The notes under the pieces are model-generated. The model saw only the letters and a list, made by a program, of their open reading frames with translations, was not told the origin of the DNA and ran no database searches. 60,662 bases of DNA. Origin: Neelides folsomi. Lineage: Eukaryota; Arthropoda; Collembola; Neelipleona; Neelidae. This document shows, piece by piece, positions 1-11,704 of this stretch (its first letter is position 1; every line of letters starts with the position of its first letter). The DNA is taken from positions 1 to 60,662 of the forward strand of contig JAQGBZ010000368.1 in assembly GCA_034687125.1 (NCBI GenBank). The letters run 5' to 3'. The translations under genes were made by a program, and so were the position numbers.

Positions 1-42
1 GAAGACGCCGCTGTTACCGATCCTGATCCTAAACAACGTTAA
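1..42 (+). CDS. C-terminal end of an upstream gene (partial)
   Basis: The first 42 bases read as an open frame EDAAVTDPDPKQR followed by TAA. They are clearly more GC-rich than the sequence after them, and an AATAAA signal sits at 58-63, just 16 bp past the stop. This fits the last codons and polyadenylation signal of a + strand gene that begins outside the window. Too little is present to name the product. Confidence 0.5.
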   Translation, partial: EDAAVTDPDPKQR

Positions 43-827
43 TTAACAATTATACAAAATAAAGATTCATTAACATTCGAGTTTCAAATTAATAATTTTT
101 GCATATTAATTTAATGATATTTAGAAAATTGCATTGGAGTTTCGCTGGAAGTTCATTTTAATAAATAAAAATACTTTCAATTTTATCTGGAAAACGTAAT
201 TAAAGTGAGACAAAGGTTCTTATGGCACTGCACAAAAAACATATAGTTTGTTTTGAAATTAAAAATAGATTTATATGAAAATCTTTATAAAACTATTTTT
301 AATTTTAAACTGTTTTTTGTGCAGTGCCATATAAGATGGTTATCTAATTTAATTGTACAATTTAAGTAAAATATGTAAAATGGTTAAATAAAAGTCAATT
401 TGATATATATTGAAATGTTCTTTTTATTATTCAATTTGTCGTTCGTCTCAATTTAATAATAATTATTATTAATAATAATAAATCCATTTAATTATTTATG
501 TGTACTCTGTGTAGACATTTGTGTTTTATATGAATTAATACATTTATTTTAATTCAATGATAAATAAAAATGATTCGAAGTAGGTTATACAGTTAAATAC
601 AATCCAAATTAATTCATAATATTTACATGCATTTTTTATAGATACTATTTTATATTTAACTTTAACTATAATAGCTAGTTATATTCCTCATATTATTTAA
701 ACACATATACATATGCACTTCATATAATAACTTTCATCTCACTTCCGCGTAGCATTGGAATTAAGAATTCCAATTAGTCTTAAGAATTAATTACATTAAT
801 TAGCCATTATTAAATATTCCATTCCTC
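43..827. other. Intergenic, AT-rich; contains one long hairpin
   Basis: Very AT-rich sequence between the left-edge gene and the Reeler gene. Apart from the AATAAA at 58-63 and the hairpin at 219-336 (listed separately), I see no coding or RNA gene in it. Confidence 0.6.
219..336. repeat. 118-bp near-perfect inverted repeat (hairpin)
   Basis: Left arm 219-268 and right arm 292-336 are reverse complements with one asymmetric bulge. The outer part of each arm is TGGCACTGCACAAAAAAC. It could be a small MITE-like foldback or a hairpin RNA precursor. The left arm contains the string ATGGCAC, which is also the seed of the miR-183/263a family, but the rest of the arm does not match that family and both arms carry the same string, as terminal inverted repeats would. 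Confidence 0.7.
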
Positions 828-830
828 GTG

Positions 831-1837
831 ATGTGGGTAATGAGATTAGCCGTTCAATTGGCTTTGTTTCCCTTTGGTTCTCCGATGGGCAACGGAGCTC
901 CAGAATCTTCATGTAAATTGAATATGGGCTGCGGAGGGCACGACACCGCTCCGATCAAATCCGCTCCTCCTTATTCACTCACAATCTCACAAAATAAGAT
1001 CGGACCAGGAGGGAGAGTCATTGGTATTTAAAATATACAAATATAACCAATTTATAATAAATAACTAGTTTTAAAAAAAGCCCGCGGTTCTTAAAAACCA
1101 AGTTTAAAATTCTAATTAAAATTTGCGATACTTAATTAATCAGTCAAAATAATAATAATAATAAAATGTGCGATAGTGCGGCTGAGGTCACTGGACCGAT
1201 ACAACCCTGGATTCAAAGGATTCATTTTATACGCAAAACCCTCAGAAGCCTGGCGTGACCCGCAACAAGCCACCATTGGGAAATGGAGAATTAAAAAAGG
1301 TGCTCATGTCAAACATCTCAACTGCTACAAAGGAGAAAAAGTATACAAAATAAAAATATTTTAAAAATATTTTAAAACTCTTAAAAGTTAGGTGTAGTTA
1401 AAATATAAAATAGTTTAAAAAAGATAAATAGTTTAAAATTATAAAGTTTGAAGATGGTTAAATTAAAAAAGCATTGAAGTTTCCATTCAACCTAAAATGT
1501 GAAATTTAAAATTTAAAAAAATGTTAAAAAATAAAATCTAAAATTGAGTTTTGGGTAGTCGGCTTTGACTCAGAGTCGACCAAAAGGGACAATTGAAGTT
1601 ATCGCCCAATGGGTTGCTCCACCGGGATTCACAGGACACGTCACTTTTGTGTAAATTACTCTTTTTTTCAATTTCTATTAAATTTAACTCCTTTTTTAAA
1701 TTAAACTGCTCTTACATTTAGTTAACTTAGTTGTTACAATTAACCTTTTTAGAGCAACGGTGGTTCGGAGTTACAAGTTCTTTTGGACAGACATCACTCA
1801 AGGATATCCGCTAGAAGTTGGAGTTGATTTCATTTAA
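831..1837 (+). CDS. Secreted Reeler-domain protein (putative defense protein type)
   Basis: Coding exons 831-1023, 1177-1340, 1559-1650 and 1753-1837 join in phase to give about 178 aa. The whole protein is one Reeler domain after a short hydrophobic start (MRLAVQLALFPF). Visible landmarks in order: GAPESSC...MGCGGHD, APPYSLTI, the core YNPGFKGFILYA, a Cys near HVKHLNCY, WVAPPGFTGHVTF, then VATVVRSYKFFW. Insect 'putative defense proteins' (Hdd11-like) have the same length and single-domain layout; such small proteins are usually secreted and some are immune-induced. That role is inferred from the family. The start at ATG 831 is preferred over the GTG at 828. The stop lies only 3 bp from the stop of the convergent Asx gene, and the next + strand polyA-type signals (ATTAAA 2018, AATAAA 2063) fall inside Asx. 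Confidence 0.88.
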
Positions 1838-1840
1838 TCT

Positions 1841-3938
1841 TCATCTGCATAAGCAGGTCAAACAGAGGTCAGTCGTTCCTATACAGTCATCGTGACAATA
1901 CGCTCCGCACTTCCGACACATAATCATTGCTCGCAAGTCACAAACACAATTCCCCCTTGAGTCCAACAACAATCGGCCGACTTCTTCTCCAAATTCCCCT
2001 ACAATTCAAAATTAATTATTAAATTAATTGTACTTTCATCATTTTGCATTTATTAAATTTATAATAAAACATTTAAATTATCATTTGTCATTTTATCCTT
2101 TTAATATGTAGAATCCCTTCAAGCTTAACTTTTAATATTATGGGGATATTTAAATAATTTAATTAATTTATAAAATACCTTGAGGCTGCGGACGAAAATT
2201 TTGTTCTGGTGGTGGCGAAGGAGGTTTTGGTTCAAAAAGAGCTTCAAATTCTTGTGGGAGCGCATTCTGGGTTGTGTCAGGAATGGAAATGACCGGATGT
2301 TGACCAGGTTGTGTGGTGGTGATGATCCGGGCAGGGCAAGTTCCTCCATTTCCCAAATTCACATTTACGACATGACCCCAACGACCATCAAATTGTGGTT
2401 GGCCCATTGGTCTTGCTAGTATTGGTTGTTGTTGAATTGGTTGATTGGGTGGAGCAGAAGAAGCTCTCGCCGGTCCGCCTTTCCCATCAACCATCATTTG
2501 TTGAGCGCCAAGGAGAAGAGAAGCAGGAAGAGTGAATTGAAGGCGTTCTAAAAAATCAAACATTTTAAATCAATTTCATCAAAATATAAAATATTTAAAT
2601 AATAATTACAATTAGTTATGTAAAATTTCTTCGTTACTTTTAAATCACAAACCTATTATTACTCATTGCCATTTAAGTTAATTGATTGGTTTAAGTCTAA
2701 AATCATTCTTACGATTAGGATTGTTCGCAGCAGAAGTAGGAACAGCAATGTTGGTTGGAAAACCATTCGCACCTGTTGTTTGAACAATGAAATATTGCCG
2801 AACTCCTTCGTTTTCTTCCTGCTCAAAACAATCATTAATTAAGAATTACAAATCACAATTAAGTAAAACTATAATCAATCACAACTACAATCATAGTTAA
2901 TAAAGACAACTAAAAATTACCTGTTTGATAGGAGTTTTGAGCTTTTCGTCAGTCTGAATATTAAAATTATTTGCCATTGAGGTAGCCGGCTGTTCTTCCA
3001 TATCCATTAGAGCCTCATTGGTAGAATTTATTAAATCCGCCATCGGCCCTTCGCTCTTTTCCTCATTCCCAATTACATTCATTAAAACCAAGTTATTTTC
3101 CTGTTGTTGTTGTTGTCCTTGCTGTTGTTGATTAAAATTCCCAGGAGAATTTCTATCCTGCCCTTGCAAAGGTGAAATCGGTCGAATGTTGGAAGCCACT
3201 AATTGATTAGAAATGAAATCTGCCAAAGAAACTGGCGGTCCTTGTTGTTCCTCTCCTTGCCCTAGCTGTTGATTCATTGGAGTTTCTCTCCTTACAAGAG
3301 TAAACGGTGGACGAAGTCGGAGTTGGGTCGGAGCTCGATGAATTGTCAGAGTTTCTCCATTAGAAGTGACGATTTGGGCTCTTAATGGAAATTCATTAGA
3401 ATTCATTGGACGCGGATCGGGTGGACGAATGACAAGACGAGGGGCGGGAGCTGCGAGTAAAAGCGGTCTTTGGAAAGCTGGTCGTAAGAGAAGGGCCAAT
3501 TGTTGCGGAGTTATTGAATTAGTTGTCGTGGTTGTTTCAGGTCTTAAGATTCGCTGTGGTTGGGGCGACATCACCAGCGGAGGTTGACGGATGAGAAGCG
3601 GAGATGAAGATTGGACGGGTCGAAGGACTTGATTTTGTTGTTGGCCAAGTTGAACCAACACTTTGCCTTGGAGTGGTCGAACAGCTTGACCCGTATGACC
3701 AACCCTTAAGACGCCATTTTCAGCAACAAGCACTTGGCCATGGCTAAAAAAATAATTATTTTTTACTGTTTACTGATTAAAACAAAACAATAATTGCATA
3801 TTATAAATATGATTGCCATTTTTAAAAATATGAAACTACTAAAAATTCTGAATATTTAATAGGTAAAATATATTTAATTTTGATAAAAATTAAAATAAAC
3901 CTTTGGACAAGATGTTGTGGTTGTATGAGTAGCTTTGG

Positions 3939-3976
<38 letters not shown>

Positions 3977-6900
3977 GCTGCTGCTGCTGCTGCTGCTGAT
4001 GTTGAAGGATTTGCTGTTGTTGAAGTTGTGTAACTTCATTCTTTACTGGCGGAGGTCTCACGAGTTGATTCTGCAGATGTTCCCGATTCGGACTATTTTG
4101 AATTACTGCTTGACAGATCTGATATGATCTTTCTAAATTGATTGACCCTGGTGGGGGACCTCCACCTTTCCCTTTCCCATTCCGCCCATTACCATTCCCA
4201 TTATCCTTCCCTTTGGATCTCTTCTGTCTTCGTTCATCTTCTGATGAAGAACCAGAAGCTGGACTCCCAGGCATTGTACTTTGAACAACGGTGCTCACCA
4301 ACGGCGCCCCTACAATCGGCACAACCTTTCCTCCTTGCGGTAATTGAGGAGTTTGAATTTGCTGGATTTGAATTTGATTTGAATTTTGGATCTGTTGGAT
4401 GGCGGATTGCTCCACCAATTTCTGTCTCAATTGAGCAACTTGTCCTTGGAATGTCATTGTTGTGGAGGTTGTTAAAGGAGCAGAAACAGTCACAATTGTT
4501 GCAGAAACTGTTGATCCAGATGAAGAAACAACCACAGGGGTTTTGACAACCATCGGCTGAATGTTCACATTTTCGCTTGGTTGTCTTTGCCCTTGGGGGA
4601 CTTCAACACGCGGTCGGATTTCAATCCCTTTAGCTCCAACTGACCCAACCATCTGAAATTAAAAATAATTTAATTATTTAGCCGATTTAAAATCTTGTAT
4701 TTTTAATTAAAACAAAGGAATTGATAATTGAATGTAACAGTAAAAAGTAAAATAACATTAAAATTTAAACAACACCCTGATAAACTAATTTTTGAAATAT
4801 GTTAATTAAAATAAATTTCATGTCCGGAATTTTACATGAACAATTTGTGGGCGGATGGCAAGCGGCTGATTCCCGGGTGTTTTGGGCCGGACTGGAATGA
4901 GGCCGGTTGATGTGATTGTAACCATTTTGTCAACTTCGCCACTTCCTGCCTTGGACACTTTCACGATAACGCAATCGTCATCCACTTGAGTTCCAACAGA
5001 CGCTTTCACCTTCACTGTGTCCAATCGCTCAACCTGATAAATTATCAAAGTTTAATTTATTATATACAATTTTGATTCCTCGAGTTTATTGTATTTAAAA
5101 TCAAAACAATTTATATAATTTCCAAAAGCTTTTCATATAAGAATGCCAAATTTTACCTTTATGTAGCTCCTTGGTTTAGAAGGCGAAGTTCCGGCAACGA
5201 CTGGTTGTTCGATGATCATCGGCCGTCCATCCAACTTTTTGAGACTTTCAGGTGTCAGCGATCGCAAGTCAAAATTGGGAGGAAGGCGAAGACCGCCGAG
5301 CTCCAATCGAATTTCTGGTTCTTTCTTTTCTGGAACTTTTGGTTTTGGTTCTTCGCTCTTTTTCTCAGTTTTCATTTGAATTTCCACTGGTGGCTTCTTC
5401 GCAATTTTTATCTCTTTAGGCTTTTCTTCACTTGTTTTAGTCGCATTTTTGATTTCGCTTATTTTAGTTACTTGTTTAGCTTCACCGGGTTTAGTAATTT
5501 GTTTAACTTCGGTTGTAGGTGTTAGTTGTTTAACTTCGCTTGATTTAACAATTTGCTTAACTTCGCTTGTTTTAGCAATTTGCTTAACTTCACTTGTTTT
5601 ATCAGTTTCGGCCATTTTTCTCGCTGTTTTCTCATTTAGATTCGAAGGAGAAATTGAAAACGCTGCCGATGGATTTTGAACATTTTTCATTTGTGGCTTA
5701 GGCGCTTCAACTTTCTCATTTTTAATTTGGCTCGGAATGATTTTCGGCTCAATAGGAATCGAAGGAGAAATCGATAATCTTTCAACTTCATCCTTTTTCT
5801 TAATTTGTGAGACTTTTGTAGGAGATGGAGGTTCCAATTTGATTTTTGGACTTATTGGAATTACATTAGGTTGTGATGAAACATTTGAAGGACTCAAAGA
5901 ACCAGCAGACAAATTAGCCGAAGTAGTAGGCAAAATCGAACTTGTGATAAAAATTGGACTTGAAGGAATTTTTGGACTTCGAGGTTCCGGCTTCATAATT
6001 GTGGTTATTGTTAAATCAGCCGGAATGGAAGGAAGATTTAAATTCTTTGCAGCTGAATCTTTCGGTGAAACTCCAGAGGCTTTTGTTACAACAATTGATA
6101 TTTGTGGAGAAACTAAAATTTTCTTCTCATTTTCTCCAACTTTAACATCGACCTCGTCAATTTTCTGTTCTTCCGGCTCGATTTTGGGTTCAATTTTCGG
6201 CTCGATATTCGCTTCGATAATTTTAGGTTCAACAGTTGTTATTTTAATATTGGGTTCATTAACTTTGACTTTTGATTCAACTGTGGTTATTTTAATTTCC
6301 TCCGATTTGACGATTTTCATTTCAATCGGTTTGACAATGATATTTTCTTTCGCCTGCGATTCGGTGATTTTTGGTGAGGAGCAAAGAGGAGAAATTGAGA
6401 GAGAAGGTGAAGAAGTTAAAATCCGCTTTTCCGTAATTGTTGTCTCCGCAAGAATTGGAAATTTTGAAATTGATATAGGCGATGAAGGCGAGGAGTTTGA
6501 TGGCGAGGTTTCAACAGGCTGATTCGAGTCTTCGGATGAAGGGGGTGATGGGGAAATGCTGCTCGATTCTTCTTCCTCCATTTTAACATCGTCAGGTTCA
6601 ATTTCGATCTTTGGTTGTTTAGAAGGCGGCGGTTCGTCCGATTTCTCTTCTTTGATAAGTGATGTAGATTGGGTTTCGGATTTTGGACTCAGTGGTTCAT
6701 CCATTTCATCGTCAAAGTCGTCATTTTCGGGGTCGCTGGTTGGAGTCGCCACGGGAGTTGCTGGTTGAATTTCTTCAACTTTAACTTCCATGCTGATTGG
6801 TGCTGTAAGATTAAAAACATAAATATAATAAAATTATCATTAATAGAGTAATAATTTTCTTATAAATAAGGTTATTTGAATTTAATATTATAAATAGGGT

Positions 6901-8417
6901 TAAATTACGTGAGGCTCCAGAAGGTCCAATAGGTGGAATAATTTTAATTTTCTTGACGAGGGATCCGGAAGAAGACTGAGTTGGGGCGGGATTTGCTTGG
7001 GCGAGTCTGGCGGCTTGTCGAGTCCCGTGGCCATGTCGAATGCTTTGTGGCTCTGAGGACCTTGAAGTCATTGGAACATTTTTCTCTCCCCAAATAGGCT
7101 CGAAATGTTTGACCTAAAATTATAAAAAACACATCAAATTAAAACATTTATAAATATCATACTATAAATTACATACCTATTAACTATCATAATATTGATT
7201 ACGCAAAAATTTTAAAAATAAAGAACAATTAAATGATTAAATAATTAATAATTAATCAATAGAAATTGATATTTTACCTTCCAAGGATCCAACTTTAATT
7301 TTTCTCTTTCATTGTCAGCCTTCGCTTTCTGGATTTGATCAGGAGTGAAATCCCCCGCTTCGAGTTTCTTCGTCCATTCTGAACACGCTTTGGCGAAGAA
7401 TTCATTATTGAGCGCTGAACCGCTAAGCCTGTTGAACAAAATTTCAATTAACATTCATAAGAAAGCAAGACAAATCTAAATTATAATTTCCAACTTGTGA
7501 TATTAATTTAATTTAATAAAAACAAACCTAGTGGATCCATCAGGTGCAGAAGGAGCATCGACAGTTGGGAGCAATTTCAAAAGTCGATGTTGACAGAGCG
7601 AGGGCAAAAGAGCAAAGGTTCGTGGATTGATCAAAGCCCGAAGGTCAACTCTTGTAAGGACGGAACCAGGGGTCGTGAGGTCAACCGACCCGCGCCTTTT
7701 TGTCAACTCCACCTGTTCCGCTGTTGACATCCGTCGTCCTCTCCGAGTCCTCAAGGCATCCTTGGTCACGTTCAATTCCCGTTCGGGTTCTTTCGGTGGA
7801 ATCACGACAGGTTTCACCCGGGTCCTCATTTGCATCTTCTCAGGTGGAGGGAGCGGCTTTGGAACAATCGGACTCGCCGCCTTCGTCATCATCCGAGTCC
7901 GGTAAATATTCGGATTTGGTGGATTATTGCTAATCAAGTTTGGCGGATTCGGATAGGCTGGATTATTAGAGGAAATTGTTGACATGTCAGGTTTCCGCCT
8001 TGACCTCGTGTCCTTCATGGCTACTTTATTCATAAGGAGGGAAAGACGCGACGGCGGGGACAATTTCCTTGGAACGGTGTTTGCAAATATGCGATGATGA
8101 CCTGACCCCGACGACCCTGACGTTCCCCGGTTGTCGCTAATAAACTGCCGTTGATAATTAATCGGTTGGCGCTGTTGGGGCTGTGGGGGTTGTTGTGGTT
8201 GGGCGGATCTGGCGATGATTTCGATGGGTTCTTCGAGCAGCTCCGTTTCGAGACACAAAGCTGCGTCCATCGTCGTTTCTTCCTCCTTCCGCCCAAAGAA
8301 ATGGGCATTTTGAGCATCGTGGGAGGAAATTTCGAAAATTGTAATTTCATCCGAAAGGGACCGGAAGGGCAATGGGACTCGCCCATCTCCTCCGCCCCCA
8401 ACTTTCTGTCCAGACAT
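1841..8417 (-). CDS. Asx: Additional sex combs / ASXL chromatin protein
   Basis: Exons in transcript order 8417-7528, 7428-7278, 7113-6909, 6802-5157, 5033-4836, 4652-3901, 3743-2921, 2818-2713, 2547-2179, 1998-1841 join in phase to about 1765 aa. Asx is the non-catalytic partner of the BAP1/Calypso deubiquitinase (PR-DUB, removes ubiquitin from histone H2A K118/119). The DEUBAD/ASXH domain is at about residues 255-360: [51 protein letters not shown]. The last 38 residues are the typical ASX C-terminal PHD finger ([29 protein letters not shown]). The middle is disordered, Pro/Ser/Glu/Lys-rich, with TSEVKQ repeats, and a long polyQ. I do not see the N-terminal HARE-HTH domain of vertebrate ASXL, so either it is absent or 5' exons lie upstream of 8417 (see 8510-8572). 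Confidence 0.93.
3938..3998 (-). repeat. Polyglutamine-coding CAA/CAG trinucleotide tract in Asx
   Basis: On the + strand this reads as TTG repeats followed by CTG repeats, so on the coding strand CAG then CAA. It gives about 20 consecutive glutamines in the Asx exon 4652-3901, flanked by further Q-rich stretches. Pure trinucleotide runs like this are often length-variable between individuals. Confidence 0.9.
5420..5610 (-). repeat. 27-bp coding minisatellite (TSEVKQ repeats) in Asx
   Basis: About seven imperfect tandem copies of a nine-residue unit resembling K-TSEVKQI-(A/V/T), degenerating through [27 protein letters not shown] and KTSEEKPKE. It lies inside the largest Asx exon. The period is 27 bp, so copy-number change would keep the frame. 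Confidence 0.8.
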
Positions 8418-8509
8418 CTTCAACCACTTAAAATTCCACCTACATCCCTCTTAATTTACAATTAAAATGATATAAATGTAATTTTTACATTTAGTATTAA
8501 AACACCAAC

Positions 8510-8572
8510 TTGCAGAATCTCTAGGTTTTTTTCGTAAACATCGGACACTGAGTCAATTTGTAACCATTCAGG
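8510..8572 (-). CDS. Candidate extra 5' coding exon upstream of the Asx start
   Basis: After an acceptor ATTTTAAG at 8573 the frame PEWLQIDSVSDVYEKNLEI runs for 21 codons and could leave at a weak GTTGGT donor. A matching phase-0 acceptor (TTTTAAG before TGG TTG AAG ATG) lies just 5' of the annotated Asx ATG, which would give ...[16 protein letters not shown]. The peptide looks coding, but I do not recognise it and the donor is poor. It may be part of Asx or of nothing. Confidence 0.35.
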
Positions 8573-9348
8573 CTTAAAATTGTTTTATCAACTCGTTTGA
8601 AATATTAAAATTATTAATTAAAATTGTACCAAACTTTCACTTCAGTATTAACTCACTTCATAATCCCCACATTCCACATCTCTCTGTTCATTAAACAATG
8701 AATCCATTATTGAACAGATTAATGACCAATTGCGCAATCAATGTTGATAAAAAAATCCATTAATGTACACAAACACATTCAAACATTTCAGGGTTGTGGG
8801 AAACTTCCCCAAATGTGACTCCAGAGTTGGAAAGGAGAGCGAGAAGGGGGAAGGAGTTAGAATTAAAATTTAATTAATTACATATCGATTAATCGAAATA
8901 TGAAATATTATTTACGATACAAATTACTCCTCTTTCTCCCCACGGGCTAAAATAACGCTGGCGTCGAACTGGCCCCAGAGGGTATGATGGGCCAGGTCGG
9001 GTCAATGTGAGTTGAAGGGTCGAATGGCTAGGGATTTGACCTCCGAATTTTTTCGGGGGGAGAGGAATAATTTGAAGGCTAGCGGAGCTTGATGTGGGAG
9101 ACGACATACTCCATGACGTACGTCTTTGTTTTGGTTCCAGGGAATTCATCATGATCCATAGAGGCCGCTGTTGGCAAAACCTAAACCCTTCTATATTCAA
9201 ACCTACGAGTTTGGTCGTGGACGAAGATCTTTACTGATCTTTATTTAAAATTTAATCTTCATTAGCAAATTTTAATATAAGATTAAAAAATTAAATGTGA
9301 GTTGGGTCGAGGACGAAGATCAAGTAAGAGTTTTGTCTGAGGACGAAG
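8573..9348. other. Divergent Asx / mL42 promoter region
   Basis: Sits between two genes transcribed away from each other and presumably carries both promoters. 8575-8880 is AT-rich and featureless. 8940-9200 is GC-richer and open on the minus strand in two frames, including a short ATG-started peptide MDHDEFPGTKTKTYVMEYVV ending at TAG; no convincing splice site links it to Asx. The phrase GACGAAGAT(C/G) occurs three times at about 9220, 9311 and 9342 just before the mL42 start. Confidence 0.5.
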
Positions 9349-9886
9349 ATGATTTCCGTTTTAAGTGCACAACTTCGAAGGGGATTTTCGACCGGGAAGG
9401 CAAATCTGATCAGGTCAATTCCACGATCTCCGCTAGCAAAGAGGTCAAATGAAGCGATGGAGGGGGATGAGAAAGTTGTGATGACGGACGACGGGAGGGT
9501 CATTGTTTGTTGGCATCCACCCAAAGAGTTCCCGTATGAATTTTCTAAGCCGCTTCCGCCAATTTCGGCCCCCACTGACTCTGTTCTTAAAGTTCAAGCA
9601 CTTTATCCGGTAAGAATGTTTAAGTTTAGCTATGATTAAATGTATTAGCAATTTAAAATATGTAGATTAAGTAGATTGTGATTTTGATGTGGATTTTATA
9701 ATAATTGATGATTTATTTAATTTCTAGGTTCGGGAAATGTTTAGAGAAAAACATCAGAAGATTATGGTCAAAGAACTCCAAAAGCTTACATACACTTATC
9801 ATGCAAGATGGTTTGGGAGGAAGAAGAGGACAATGTACAGAGAAATGCATCCAAATGACCAAAAACGAGATAGAGAATACCTCTAA
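9349..9886 (+). CDS. mRpL42: Mitochondrial large-subunit ribosomal protein mL42
   Basis: Two exons, 9349-9609 and 9728-9886, phase 0, giving 139 aa (the human protein is 142 aa). The N-terminus MISVLSAQLRRGFSTG is Arg/Ser-rich without acidic residues, as expected for a mitochondrial import sequence. The diagnostic core is MTDDGRVIVCWHPPKEFPYE followed by SKPLPP, equivalent to the TSDGRTIVCYHP...PYEHTKPIP of vertebrate MRPL42. The second exon ends in a basic stretch (HARWFGRKKRTMYREMHP) that matches the RWYPHGRYHRCRK region. AATAAA lies at 9909-9914, 23 bp after the stop, so the 3' UTR is very short. Confidence 0.9.
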
Positions 9887-10200
9887 TAGTCAATTTTTAT
9901 TAAACTTTAATAAATTATTAACATAATTAAAATTTTCTTTTATTTTCATATATTAGTGACTTCTGGACCATTATTATTTTAAACCTATTTAAACAATTTT
10001 CGGTTATTGTATGTACTTATATATACCCACAATGTAACAAAATTTAAAAACAGAATTTGAAAATACAAAAGGTGTGATAAAATAATAAAACATTATCCAA
10101 CAAATCTCCATTATATAAAATCCCTATAAAATCTGAAAATAAAGGATAAATAAAGGGAAGTGACTAAGAAAAACTTAGTTATATAATAAAATGTTAAAAC
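9887..10200. other. Convergent 3' intergenic space, mL42 / CDK10
   Basis: AT-rich spacer between the two converging stop codons, 314 bp. It contains the mL42 polyA signal and nothing else that I can recognise. Confidence 0.6.
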
Positions 10201-11704
10201 TCATTTGAGCTGTGCGACTTGGGAAAATATTTCCGGATCCACTCGGCCCACTTGGACGTCGTTGAATCTGGGCGGTCGAGTTGATCCCATGTTCCGATGT
10301 TGAGGGAAACTCGGCATTAGTTCAGGCACACATGGCATTGGAGCTTCTTTGAAATACGAACTAGAAATAATTAAAAGCCATATAATTAATTAATGAAATA
10401 AGCTCTATTGCATTAGATTATTAGATTCATATCCTTTTCTAATTTTTTTATGCAAATAACATGACTTATTAGATAATAACAATTGATATGATTATATATT
10501 TATTTACCTCTGAAGACATTCATCAGCACTTGCTCTTTTCTTTGGGTCATACATCAAAAGGAAATTCAAAAGCCTCAGCCCAGCAGGTGAAAGAAGTGGA
10601 AAAGAATCCTTCAAATTATTATAAGGCTGATGTTTCAAATTCATATGCTGAAGGGCCGGGAGTGAAGAATACTCCGGCCAAATTGCATCCGAAGGAGCTC
10701 CCAACAAATTCACGATTAAATCCAATTGATGAATTTCGGTCCTCCCGGGCAGAAGCGGCCGATGGGCCAAAAGCTCTCCGAAAATACATCCACTGGCCCA
10801 CATGTCCAAAGCCGTGGTTTGGGTCTTGGCCTGAAGCAACAATTCGGGTGCCCGATACCATAACGTGACAACTCCAGGGGTCATGGGTCTTAAAGGCAAC
10901 CCGTATCGACGAGCCAAACCGAAGTCGCCAATTTTTAAAATACCCTTGTCAGTCATGAGGAGATTTGATACTTTTAGGTCTCGATGGACGATGAAATTTG
11001 AATGAAGGTGACGAAGTCCACGGAATAATTGTTTTAGCAAACATTTGATTTGTGCTTCCGTAAACGGCGTTTGCATATTGTCCAGAAGTGAAGCGAGGTC
11101 TTGTTCGCAATATTCCATAGAAAGGAATAATTGGTCCAGCGATCGGCCCACGACCACTTCCTTTAAACTCACAATATTGTCGTGCTTAATGGAGAGAAGA
11201 ACGGTAATTTCGCGAAGGCCACTAATTGGAAATCCATCTTTTTCTTTTTCCATTCTCATCTTTTTTAAGGCTACAATTTCTCCGGTTTTCTTCTCCCTGG
11301 CACGGTCTGGATGGAATTTATATAAATTATTGATTATGATTAGTTTATTGAAAACTGATTTAAATTCATTCATTAAATTCATTAGTTAAATATAATCTAA
11401 ACTTACAAACGACTCCATAAGTTCCTTCACCAATTCGATTAAGTTTTTCAAATTCGCTCACAGATCTGCATTTTCCATTCTTTAAAAATTATAAAATTGT
11501 GAAGAAGTTAAAAATTGGTCATTTAAAATGCAGATTAATATAAATGGTTAATAATCAATTAATTGGGAATTTAATTACCGTGTCGGAGTCAGGAATTGGA
11601 ATGAGTTCCTCGGTTATAAAAGACATAAGAAGTCCTCTTTTGAACAATTCTGTCCCATTATTTGATAAATTCATCTCGTCGGATTTCCTCTTCTCGCCCA
11701 TCAT
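10201..11704 (-). CDS. Cdk10: Cyclin-dependent kinase 10
   Basis: Exons 11704-11579, 11479-11407, 11306-10508 and 10360-10201 give 385 aa. CDK10 pairs with cyclin M and is linked to transcription-factor (ETS2) turnover and cell-cycle control; this is family knowledge. Visible kinase motifs: glycine loop [11 protein letters not shown], lysine in [10 protein letters not shown], the cyclin-binding helix PISGLRE (vertebrate CDK10 has PISSLRE), catalytic [16 protein letters not shown], and [10 protein letters not shown]. The phrase KPMTP-like [17 protein letters not shown] and the tail [20 protein letters not shown] match CDK10 rather than CDK11. Exon 2 starts [19 protein letters not shown], also CDK10-typical. 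All catalytic residues are present, so it should be active. Confidence 0.95.

Noticed and set aside
219..336. Calling the hairpin a miR-263/183 gene
   Set aside because: Only the seven-base seed matches; the 3' part of the mature sequence is wrong and both arms share the string, so it is reported as an inverted repeat only.
4142..4546. 134-codon + strand open frame
   Set aside because: Antisense to a coding Asx exon; no splice or start support.
5737..6522. 261-codon + strand open frame
   Set aside because: It is the antisense shadow of the large Asx exon, which has clear domain context and splice phase; the antisense peptide is low-complexity.
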